From Gammaproteobacteria bacterium (GTDB lineage Bacteria > Pseudomonadota > Gammaproteobacteria > Steroidobacterales > Steroidobacteraceae), in the NCBI GenBank assembly GCA_009923475.1, contig RFTM01000156.1:1-5043 (forward strand): DNA of 5,043 nt. Direction: 5' to 3'. A program made the translations under genes and the position numbers. Position 1 is the first letter of the stretch, and every line of letters begins with the position of its first letter. The notes under the pieces are model-generated. The model had not been told where the DNA came from and did not search any database. It worked only from the letters and a program-made list of their open reading frames with translations. This document shows positions 1-5,043 of this stretch, one piece after another.

Positions 1-429
1 GACGTCAAACCTGTCGCGGACGCCAACGGCGCGATCGCCGCGCGCATCGAGACGGAACTCAGCCAGATCGACGCGTCGCAGCGCGTCGCAGGCATCCCCG
101 GTCTTCTCAAGCGGCGCTCCGTCACCGACGTCAACCTGCGAGCCGGCGAGACGCTGGTGATCGCAGGTCTGGCCAGCCGCCTTCGCAGCCTCGATGACTC
201 CGGCGTACCTGGCCTTGCGCGCATGCCCGTGGCCGGTCGCCTGTTCGGGGTCCGCGGGCGGCGCAGCGAGGACACCGAGATCGTCATCTTCCTCACGCCG
301 CGGATCGCGCAGTCTGTCGTCGCCGGCGCCGAGGAGGTGCCTGCCGGCCGCAGCGATGCCGAGCTGCTGCGTCGTGCGCGAGAGCGGACAGATGCCCTTG
401 ACGCTTCACGCCCCGGGAGCGCGCCGTGA
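1..429 (+). CDS. cpaC: Tad/Flp pilus secretin RcpA/CpaC, C-terminal part (5' end outside window)
   Basis: These are the last 142 codons of a gene that enters from the left; the frame is open from base 1 to a TGA at 427-429. Secretins form the multimeric outer-membrane channel through which the pilus leaves the cell. The visible part matches the end of the secretin domain. Residues 41-60 read VTDVNLRAGETLVIAGLASR, the conserved strand before the lip. This is followed by a VPGLARMPVAGRLFG segment (cf. the family pattern P.LG.IP.LG.LF) and by TEIVIFLTPRI, the hallmark terminal motif. About 40 charged, Ala/Arg-rich residues follow the motif. The stop overlaps the GTG start of the FHA-CpaF gene. 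Direct linkage to cpaF, tadB and tadC makes the Tad-type secretin more likely than a type II or III secretin. The N-terminal BON/N domains cannot be seen here. Confidence 0.9.
   Translation, partial: DVKPVADANGAIAARIETELSQIDASQRVAGIPGLLKRRSVTDVNLRAGETLVIAGLASRLRSLDDSGVPGLARMPVAGRLFGVRGRRSEDTEIVIFLTPRIAQSVVAGAEEVPAGRSDAELLRRARERTDALDASRPGSAP
415..419 (+). promoter_or_regulatory. Ribosome binding site for FHA-cpaF
   Basis: A GGGAG element lies 6 bases before the GTG at 426, inside the last codons of the secretin gene. It supports GTG-426 as the start, giving a 4-base GTGA stop/start overlap. Confidence 0.5.
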
Positions 430-2027
430 GTCCCGGCCCGCGTCGCGAAGAGTTACCGGTGGGCGTCCACTTCGGCGGGCAGGCGCCCGAATGCGCCATC
501 CGCCTGCGCGGCGCCGGCATCGCCCCGCGGCACCTGCGCATCGAGATGGCCCCGGACGGCACTTATCGCCTCGCCGATCTCGGCGGTTCCGCCGGCACGC
601 GCGTCAACGGGGAGCGCGTGGTGGTGGCCGCCGGGCTCGGCGGGGACGATATCCTGAGGGTCGGTGACACCGAGTTCACCGTGCATCTTGCGCCATCGCC
701 GAAGGCGGGGCCGCTGCCGATGGCCGTCTGGCGACCTGACCGTCCGCCGTTGGCTGCGGATCGGGCGTCCGGCCTCTTCATCGAGGCGGCGAACCGGGCG
801 CACCGCCAGTTGCTGCGGCAGCTCGACCTGCGGCGACGGGATGTCTCCGCCATGGATGATCGCGAATTGCGCGCGATCGCCACGGAACTGCTCCGGCCGA
901 TCGCGGAGGAGGAGGGCAGCCGCAGTTCGATCGACGCGTCGCAGTTGCATCGCTTCGTGCTCGACGAGGCATTGGGCCTGGGGCCGCTGGAGGCGCTGCT
1001 CGCCGACGACGACATCCGCGAGATCATGGTGAACGGCCCCGAGCAGATATTCGTCGAATCTGCCGGCAGGTTGCGTGCGACCGATGCGCGCTTCAGCAGC
1101 GAGACCGCCCTGCGCGGCATCGTCGAGAGGATCGTGACGCCGATCGGACGCAGGGTCGACGAGTCGTCGCCGATGGTGGACGCCCGCCTGCCCGACGGAT
1201 CGCGGGTCAACATCGTCGTGCCGCCCCTCGCGCTGCGCGGCACGGCGTTGACCATCCGCAGGTTCGGTCGGTCGCGGCTCGGGGCCGCGCAGTTGCTGGA
1301 GCGCGGCACCTTGGACGAGGCGATGCTCGAGTTCCTGCGTTGCTGCGTGCTGCTGCGGCGCAACATGCTGGTGTCGGGCGGCACCGGCTCCGGCAAGACC
1401 ACCTTGCTCAATGTCCTCTCCGCGTTGATACCTCCGGGCGAGCGGGTCGTCACCATCGAGGACTCCGCCGAGCTCGCCTTCGATCACGCCAACCTGGTCG
1501 CCCTCGAGACCCGCCCCCGCAACATAGAGGGGCGGGGTGAGGTCACGGTCCGTGACCTCGTCCGCAACGCGCTCCGCATGCGCCCCGACCGGCTCGTCAT
1601 CGGCGAGTGCCGTGGCGGCGAGACGCTCGACATGTTGCAGGCGATGAACACCGGGCACGACGGCTCGCTCAGCACTGTCCACGCCAACAGTCCGCGCGAA
1701 TTGCTGTCGAGGCTCGAGGTGATGGTGCTGATGTCCGGCGTGGAGCTTCCCTTGGCCGCCATACGCGAACAGATCGCGTCATCGGTGCATCTCATCATCC
1801 ATCAGGCTCGCCTTTCCTGCGGGACGCGCCGCATTACGCACATCACCGAGATCACGGGTGTGACCGCGGGCGTGGTGCAGACCCAGGACATCTTCCGGCA
1901 CACCACCGGACGCGGTTTCCACGCCACCGGGCACGTGCCGCAGTTCCTGGAGGGTCTGGGATCGGCGGCGGAAAGGCCGGACCTGCGCTTGTTCCGCGAT
2001 CACGGCGGCTTGATGGGTGCCGCATGA
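426..2027 (+). CDS. cpaF: FHA-domain-fused CpaF/TadA family pilus motor ATPase
   Basis: Hexameric cytoplasmic secretion ATPase of the T2SSE/VirB11-like family that powers Flp pilus assembly (533 aa). Residues about 12-89 form an FHA-like domain: PRH at 34-36, ADLGGSAGTRVNG at 50-62. Residues 90-150 are a linker and 150-530 the CpaF core. Visible motifs are Walker A GGTGSGKT (318-325, Lys324), Asp box TIEDSAEL (343-350), Walker B RLVIGE (389-394) and His box GHDGSLSTVHANS (410-422). All catalytic boxes look intact, so the motor should be active. The protein is longer than a usual CpaF because of the FHA module. GTG-426 was chosen because it overlaps the secretin stop as GTGA, has a GGGAG upstream, and leaves the FHA domain complete. 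In the FHA part, the Arg of the usual GR motif is Gly18 and the Ser of SxxH is Ala33, so phosphothreonine binding is doubtful. The gene overlaps tadB by ATGA. Confidence 0.95.
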   Translation: MSPGPRREELPVGVHFGGQAPECAIRLRGAGIAPRHLRIEMAPDGTYRLADLGGSAGTRVNGERVVVAAGLGGDDILRVGDTEFTVHLAPSPKAGPLPMAVWRPDRPPLAADRASGLFIEAANRAHRQLLRQLDLRRRDVSAMDDRELRAIATELLRPIAEEEGSRSSIDASQLHRFVLDEALGLGPLEALLADDDIREIMVNGPEQIFVESAGRLRATDARFSSETALRGIVERIVTPIGRRVDESSPMVDARLPDGSRVNIVVPPLALRGTALTIRRFGRSRLGAAQLLERGTLDEAMLEFLRCCVLLRRNMLVSGGTGSGKTTLLNVLSALIPPGERVVTIEDSAELAFDHANLVALETRPRNIEGRGEVTVRDLVRNALRMRPDRLVIGECRGGETLDMLQAMNTGHDGSLSTVHANSPRELLSRLEVMVLMSGVELPLAAIREQIASSVHLIIHQARLSCGTRRITHITEITGVTAGVVQTQDIFRHTTGRGFHATGHVPQFLEGLGSAAERPDLRLFRDHGGLMGAA

Positions 2028-2878
2028 CGGCTTGGCCATCAGTCATGGCGGCCGCCGGGGTCGCGTCCTGCGCTGCGCTGGCTTCATGGATGATCCTGCG
2101 CGCCATCGCCGTGGCGGTCAGCGGGCACCATGAGAGGCTCGCGCAGCTGAACCGCGAGAAGTTCGAGGAGCTTTTCCTGTTCGTCGATACCCCGACGTTC
2201 CTGCGTTGGAACGCCGCGGTGACGCTCGTAGTCGCCGCGGCCGCAGCGCTGTCGTTCGGGCCGCTCGGCGTGCTCGTCGCTGGGGCGCTGGCCGCCGTGG
2301 CGCCGTCGGCGCTGCATCGTTGGTTGCGACGTCGCCGCTTGCGGGCCCTCGAGCGTCAACTCCCGGACGTCGCGGACTCGATCGCCGGCAGCCTGCGCTC
2401 CGGATCGGGTCTGGGCCAGGCCATCGCCCGCGTCGCTGCTCATCAGCCCGCGCCGGCCGCTCAGGAGTTCTCCCTCGTGCTGCGGGAGCACAGGCTCGGC
2501 GTACCGCTCGAGGAGGCCCTGGCGTCGTTCGCCACGCGCAGCGACCTGCGCGACCTGCACATGCTGGTCGCCGTGCTCGGCATCGCGCGCGATCTCGGCG
2601 GTGGTCTCGCGGGAGCGCTCGACCGGTTGGCCGCGTCCATGCGTCGTCGGCTGGCCATGGAGGACCGCATCCGTGCGCTCACGTCACAGGGGCGCCTCCA
2701 AGGGATGGTGATGGGGGCCTTGCCTTTGGCGCTCGGCGCCGTGCTGACCGTGCTGGAACCCGAGCAGATGAGCAGGTTGTACTCCGAGCCGCTCGGTTGG
2801 TTGACGCTCGGCGGCATCGCACTGCTGGAGCTCGGCGGCTTCTTGTTGTTGCGCAAGATCGTGCGGATCGAGGTCTGA
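2024..2878 (+). CDS. tadB: Tad pilus inner-membrane platform protein TadB
   Basis: A 284-residue inner-membrane protein of the GspF/T2SSF family, which forms the pilus platform with TadC and transmits the work of the CpaF ATPase. An N-terminal hydrophobic segment lies at about 6-33, a hydrophobic pair at about 64-97, and a basic stretch at 99-108. The cytoplasmic T2SSF domain spans about 109-235 (ERQLPDVADSIAGSLRSGSG at 110-129, then LGVPLEEALASFATR and ARDLGGGLAGALDRLA). C-terminal membrane segments follow at about 228-246 and 257-277. The frame is open well upstream of 2024. ATG-2024 was chosen because it overlaps the cpaF stop as ATGA and gives the family's normal length and membrane start; the upstream extension would be antisense-like Arg/His-rich sequence inside cpaF. 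Only a weak purine-rich site precedes the start, consistent with translational coupling. Confidence 0.93.
   Translation: MTAWPSVMAAAGVASCAALASWMILRAIAVAVSGHHERLAQLNREKFEELFLFVDTPTFLRWNAAVTLVVAAAAALSFGPLGVLVAGALAAVAPSALHRWLRRRRLRALERQLPDVADSIAGSLRSGSGLGQAIARVAAHQPAPAAQEFSLVLREHRLGVPLEEALASFATRSDLRDLHMLVAVLGIARDLGGGLAGALDRLAASMRRRLAMEDRIRALTSQGRLQGMVMGALPLALGAVLTVLEPEQMSRLYSEPLGWLTLGGIALLELGGFLLLRKIVRIEV
2870..2873 (+). promoter_or_regulatory. Ribosome binding site for tadC
   Basis: GAGG lies 7 bases before ATG-2881, within the last codons of tadB. It helps fix the tadC start, whose frame is also open far upstream. Confidence 0.5.
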
Positions 2879-2880
2879 GC

Positions 2881-3777
2881 ATGGCGCCCTCCATCGATCT
2901 GCCCTCGACCGTATTGTCGATCGGGATCGCGGTGCTCGCCGCATCCGCAAGCATCGGCGCCTCGATCGTCGTCGTGCGGATGTGGCAGGCCTGGTCGTCG
3001 AGCCTCATGGCCGGGCGTCGTCTGGCGCGGAGCACGCAGGGCCTTCCAGCTCCGCTGCGGCTGCTGCTGCCCGTTGCGATGCCCCTCGCAGACTTCCTGG
3101 GTCCTCGGTTGCCGCTGCGCCTGCGGGAAGGCCTGCAGCGTCGTCTGCGTCGGGCCGGCCTGGACGAAGAGTTGCTGCCGCAGCACTGGTCGGCGGTGCT
3201 GGTCGTCGCAGCGACGTCGGCGGGCGTCATCTCGGCAGCGGCGTTCGGTCCGGTCGCGGCGGTTTTCGCGGCGGTGGCAGGTGCATGCCTTCCGGTCGCT
3301 TGGCTGCGGGACCGGATGGCCCGTCGCCGGAACGAGGTCATCCGTGACCTGCCGGTCTATCTCGACATGGTGACCTTGTCGCTCGAGGCCGGCGGTTCCT
3401 TGGGGGTCGCGCTGAAGGTCGCCACCGAACGGGCGCCGGAAAGCGCGCTCCGCGCGGCGTTCTTGCGCGCGCAGGGCGACCTGCGGGCCGGACGCAGCCG
3501 CGCGGAAGCCCTCACAGCGCTCGCCGATCGGCTCGACGTGCCGGCGGTGCGTCCGCTGGTCGCTGCGCTCGTCCAGTCCGAGTCGACCGGTACGAGCCTC
3601 GCCACCGTGCTACGGGCGCAGGCGGATCAACGCATGGAAGAGCGCTTCGCCCGCGCGGAAAGACTCGCCCTCGAGGCGCCGGTCAAGATGCTCGCGCCGC
3701 TCGTGCTCTGCATCTTCCCATGCACCTTCATCATCCTCGGGTTCCCGTTGCTGATGCGCTTCCTTGGAGGCCCGTGA
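2881..3777 (+). CDS. tadC: Tad pilus inner-membrane platform protein TadC
   Basis: A 298-residue T2SSF-family membrane protein, the second platform subunit beside TadB. There is an N-terminal hydrophobic segment at about 9-33, a basic amphipathic stretch at 76-93 and a membrane pair at about 103-141. The cytoplasmic domain opens with RDLPVYLDMVTLSLEAGGSL (155-174), the usual TadC signature. The C-terminus carries the equally typical RAERLALEAPVKMLAPLVLC (258-277), followed by a last hydrophobic helix to about residue 294. ATG-2881 lies two bases after the tadB stop, with GAGG upstream. It is preferred over the long upstream extension, which overlaps tadB out of frame. Length and motif order fit TadC rather than a second TadB. 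It is followed after 4 bases by the DUF192-TadE gene, so the operon continues. Confidence 0.93.
   Translation: MAPSIDLPSTVLSIGIAVLAASASIGASIVVVRMWQAWSSSLMAGRRLARSTQGLPAPLRLLLPVAMPLADFLGPRLPLRLREGLQRRLRRAGLDEELLPQHWSAVLVVAATSAGVISAAAFGPVAAVFAAVAGACLPVAWLRDRMARRRNEVIRDLPVYLDMVTLSLEAGGSLGVALKVATERAPESALRAAFLRAQGDLRAGRSRAEALTALADRLDVPAVRPLVAALVQSESTGTSLATVLRAQADQRMEERFARAERLALEAPVKMLAPLVLCIFPCTFIILGFPLLMRFLGGP
3766..3770 (+). promoter_or_regulatory. Ribosome binding site for the DUF192-TadE gene
   Basis: GGAGG in the last codons of tadC lies 11 bases before ATG-3782, slightly long but usable spacing. It supports translation starting with the DUF192 part rather than only at the internal ATG-4130, which has no clear Shine-Dalgarno sequence. 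Confidence 0.55.
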
Positions 3778-3781
3778 CCTG

Positions 3782-5043
3782 ATGGACCGCATCTGCCGCC
3801 TGGACATCGAGGGCAAGCCGAGCGAGCTGCGCGTCGCCGTCGCGATGCGGTGGTGGTCGCGCGCGCGTGGATTGTGGCCGGGGACCCGCTGGCCCGCGTA
3901 CGACATCCTCAAGCTGCCGCGATGTCGTGCGATCCACACGTTCGGGATGCGGGTGCCGCTCGACGTGGTGTTCAGCGATGCCGCCGGCCGGATCACCTCG
4001 GTCCACCACTCCCTGCGCCCGTGGCGGGTCGCGCGAGACGGATCGGCATGCAGCGTTTGGGAGATGCGCGCCGGCGCGGCGCGGGAGCTCGGGCTGCGGG
4101 TCGGCACGCGGATCGGCGCTGTCGACCGGATGCGCGGTGCGACCGCTGTCGAGTTCCTGCTCGCCGCGATGTTGGTGGTCATCCCCCTGGCGTTCCTGGT
4201 GCTGGAGATGGCGCAGCTCGCCGCAGCGCGCCACCTGCTGCGTCATGCGGTATCCGAAGCGGCGCGCCAGGCATCCGTCGCAGAGCTCTCGGAGAGCGCG
4301 ATCCGTCGGTCCTTGGGGTTCGGACTGCTGCCGCTGTTCGTGCCGCTGGACGCGCGCGCCGCCCTCGCCGGCGGAACGGATGGTCCTTCCATCGACCCAC
4401 GATCTCTCGAACGCGGCATGGAGGGCCTTGCCAGGGCTTATGCGCAATCTTTCAGGCCCGATCTCGCGCAGGTGGGGTTGGAGCCGCTGGACACGCGCGG
4501 TCGCGTGTGGCGTCTGCGGGTCAGATATTGCCGGGAGTTGTATCTGCCCCTGGTGCGCGGGTTCGTCCCCGCCTTGCTCCGTTTCGGCACCGCCTCGATG
4601 TTCGATCAAGCCTGCTACGCGCGGGACCGCATGCCGATCGAGTCGTGGTCGTTGGTCTTGCGCCGTGACACCGCGGTCCGATCCGCCGACGAGATGCCGA
4701 CCGCGCCGCCGTCACCGACCGCTCCGATACCTGCGGCCGGCAGACCTCCGGTCTCAACACGCCGGAGCGAGTCGAGGAAGTGGCGCATCTCCTTTTCGCC
4801 AGCGAGCACAGGGCCGGCGAGCAGCGCGAGGGTGCAGAGTGTGCGGAGGATCACAGCGTCACCTCCTCGGCGATCAGTTCATCCACGCGAGTCCACGGGA
4901 AGTTGTGCCGCAGCGCCGGCGGGAGCTCGATGCGATAGTCGGTGCTCGCTGGCATCTCAATCAAGTGCAGGGCGAAAAGGTTATCCGACCAGATCTCGAG
5001 CAGTTCGGCATCTGAGAAGCTATCGACCTCGCGGTCGGCGAGT
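3782..5043 (+). CDS. DUF192-TadE fusion: DUF192 domain followed by a TadE-type pseudopilin; no stop before window end
   Basis: One uninterrupted frame joins two families. Residues 8-113 match DUF192 (PF02643): ARGLWPG at 28-34, IHTFGMRVPLDVVF at 51-64, SVWEMRAGAARELGLRVGTR at 91-110. From residue 117 the sequence is TadE-like (PF07811): RGATAVEFLLAAML, a membrane helix at about 123-142, then AARHLLRHAVSEAARQAS. The periplasmic part has a conserved-looking end, RYCRELYLPLVRGFVPALLR (248-267) and DQACYARDRMPIESWSLVLR (275-294), with Cys250 and Cys278 as a possible disulfide. TadE is a pseudopilin cut by TadV. DUF192 has no settled function. Recognisable TadE sequence ends near residue 303 (about 4690). 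Beyond that the frame stays open to 5043 as Pro/Ser/Arg-rich sequence antisense to two better minus-strand genes, so that tail is probably not native. ATG-3782 lies 4 bases after tadC with GGAGG upstream. ATG-4130 is an alternative start for TadE alone. Domain calls are firm; the 3' end is not. Confidence 0.85.
   Translation, partial: MDRICRLDIEGKPSELRVAVAMRWWSRARGLWPGTRWPAYDILKLPRCRAIHTFGMRVPLDVVFSDAAGRITSVHHSLRPWRVARDGSACSVWEMRAGAARELGLRVGTRIGAVDRMRGATAVEFLLAAMLVVIPLAFLVLEMAQLAAARHLLRHAVSEAARQASVAELSESAIRRSLGFGLLPLFVPLDARAALAGGTDGPSIDPRSLERGMEGLARAYAQSFRPDLAQVGLEPLDTRGRVWRLRVRYCRELYLPLVRGFVPALLRFGTASMFDQACYARDRMPIESWSLVLRRDTAVRSADEMPTAPPSPTAPIPAAGRPPVSTRRSESRKWRISFSPASTGPASSARVQSVRRITASPPRRSVHPRESTGSCAAAPAGARCDSRCSLASQSSAGRKGYPTRSRAVRHLRSYRPRGRR
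4133..4156 (+). other. Codons for a predicted prepilin-peptidase site at the DUF192/TadE border
   Basis: The codons encode R118 G119 A120 T121 A122 V123 E124 F125, directly before a hydrophobic helix. A Gly at -1 and a Glu at +5 with a following helix is the class III/IV prepilin motif cut by TadV-type peptidases in Flp, TadE and TadF. Cleavage after Gly119 would release the whole DUF192 domain on the cytoplasmic side as an oversized leader. The motif is seen; cleavage is inferred. Confidence 0.65.
4615..4854 (-). CDS. Secreted lysozyme/transglycosylase-like protein, apparently truncated at its 3' end
   Basis: A 79-codon frame starting at GTG (4854-4852) with a near-perfect Shine-Dalgarno sequence 7 bases upstream. 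Residues 1-18 form a signal peptide (basic MILR, then a hydrophobic core, VLA before Gly19). Residues 24-50 contain RHFLDSLRRVETGG followed by GAVGDGG. This resembles the start of lysozyme-like/SLT-type domains, in which the Glu of a VE(S/T)GG motif (Glu34 here) is catalytic and GDGG is followed by A(I/V)GPYQI. The PYQI block and the rest of the domain are absent in all three minus-strand frames to the left. After about residue 50-53 the sequence is unrelated and stops at TAG, opposite the end of tadE. A full domain needs well over 100 residues, so the product is probably inactive and the gene a remnant. The family call rests on a short match. Its start overlaps the stop of the next gene upstream (GTGA). 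Confidence 0.6.
   Translation of the reverse strand: MILRTLCTLALLAGPVLAGEKEMRHFLDSLRRVETGGLPAAGIGAVGDGGAVGISSADRTAVSRRKTNDHDSIGMRSRA
4851..5043 (-). CDS. Unrecognised protein, C-terminal 63 residues (5' end beyond the right edge)
   Basis: The minus-strand frame is open from the right edge to a TGA at 4853-4851, with no start codon of its own that looks usable. Visible motifs include DAELLEIWSDNLFALHLIEM and a final FPWTRVDELIAEEVTL. It is acidic, with normal amino-acid variety (Trp, His, Asn, Phe) unlike the Arg/Pro/Ser-rich frames opposite it. That, plus the good ribosome binding site for the next gene built into its last codons, argues that it is the real coding strand. I do not recognise the family. 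It ends in a GTGA overlap with the secreted lysozyme-like gene, so the two are probably co-transcribed leftward, towards the Tad genes. No membrane segment is visible in this fragment. Confidence 0.65.
   Translation of the reverse strand, partial: LADREVDSFSDAELLEIWSDNLFALHLIEMPASTDYRIELPPALRHNFPWTRVDELIAEEVTL
4859..4867 (-). promoter_or_regulatory. Strong ribosome binding site for the lysozyme-like gene
   Basis: On the minus strand this reads AGGAGGTGA, a near-complete anti-16S match, with AGGAGG 7 bases before GTG-4854. It decides the GTG start and shows that this strand is genuinely translated here. Confidence 0.75.

Noticed and set aside
453..1682. Long minus-strand open frames (409 and 297 codons) opposite cpaF
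   Set aside because: They lie exactly antisense to a protein with all motor ATPase motifs, are His/Arg/Ser-rich and match no family; typical shadow frames of high-GC DNA.
1607..2023. Upstream extension of the tadB frame inside cpaF
   Set aside because: Out-of-frame Arg/His-rich sequence over the CpaF Walker B and His box; the ATGA start at 2024 gives the normal TadB length.
2206..2880. Upstream extension of the tadC frame inside tadB
   Set aside because: Arg/Gly/Ala-rich shadow of tadB; the good start with GAGG upstream is ATG-2881.
3731..4609. 292-codon minus-strand frame considered as the missing rest of the lysozyme-like gene
   Set aside because: It is Gln/His/Arg-rich, antisense to TadE, and has no PYQI block or other lysozyme motif.
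4742..4754. Small inverted repeat AGACC-TCC-GGTCT as a possible terminator between the convergent genes
   Set aside because: Only five base pairs with a three-base loop, no T-run, and it lies in the ETGG codons of the minus-strand gene.
3867..5015. 382-codon plus-strand frame overlapping DUF192-TadE
   Set aside because: Cys/Arg/Ser-rich with no domain likeness; the neighbouring frame from 3782 carries clear DUF192 and TadE motifs.
1..5043. tRNA, rRNA, CRISPR array, insertion sequence ends or integrase
   Set aside because: No cloverleaf, regularly spaced repeats, transposase motifs or terminal inverted repeats could be seen on either strand.

Overview
The window is very G+C-rich DNA, by eye well above 60%. 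It holds closely packed plus-strand genes with short overlaps and no non-coding stretch over about 20 bases. The gene families and codon bias suggest a high-GC proteobacterium, perhaps beta- or gamma-class. That assignment is an inference, because there is no rRNA or other phylogenetic marker here.

Positions 1 to about 4690 (plus strand) are the middle and 3' part of a Tad (tight adherence, Flp pilus) operon, a type IVc pilus related to type II secretion. The order is: the C-terminal end of the outer-membrane secretin (RcpA/CpaC), an FHA-domain-fused CpaF/TadA motor ATPase, the inner-membrane platform proteins TadB and TadC, and a composite protein with an N-terminal DUF192 domain followed in frame by a TadE-type pseudopilin. 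The first three genes are linked by GTGA and ATGA stop/start overlaps. tadC starts 2 bases after tadB, and the fusion gene starts 4 bases after tadC. This suggests one translationally coupled transcript whose promoter lies upstream of the window. Together the products would form the secretin channel, the ATP-driven motor, the platform and a minor pseudopilin. TadZ/CpaE, the Flp major pilin, RcpC/CpaB, the TadV prepilin peptidase, TadD and TadG are not in the window.

Positions about 4690 to 5043 are different. Two overlapping minus-strand frames come in from the right: the last 63 codons of an unrecognised protein, then a gene with an excellent Shine-Dalgarno sequence. This second gene has a signal peptide and the start of what looks like a lysozyme/transglycosylase-type domain (VETGG, then GDGG), but it loses resemblance at about 4705 and stops after 79 residues. 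The plus-strand tadE frame likewise has no stop codon and stays open to the window edge, antisense to these genes. The simplest reading is a recombination or assembly junction near 4690-4705 that removed the 3' ends of both convergent genes.

The most interesting points are the DUF192-TadE fusion, with a prepilin-peptidase motif exactly at the domain border, the FHA-CpaF fusion with an apparently degenerate phosphothreonine-binding site, and the 4.69-4.71 kb junction.
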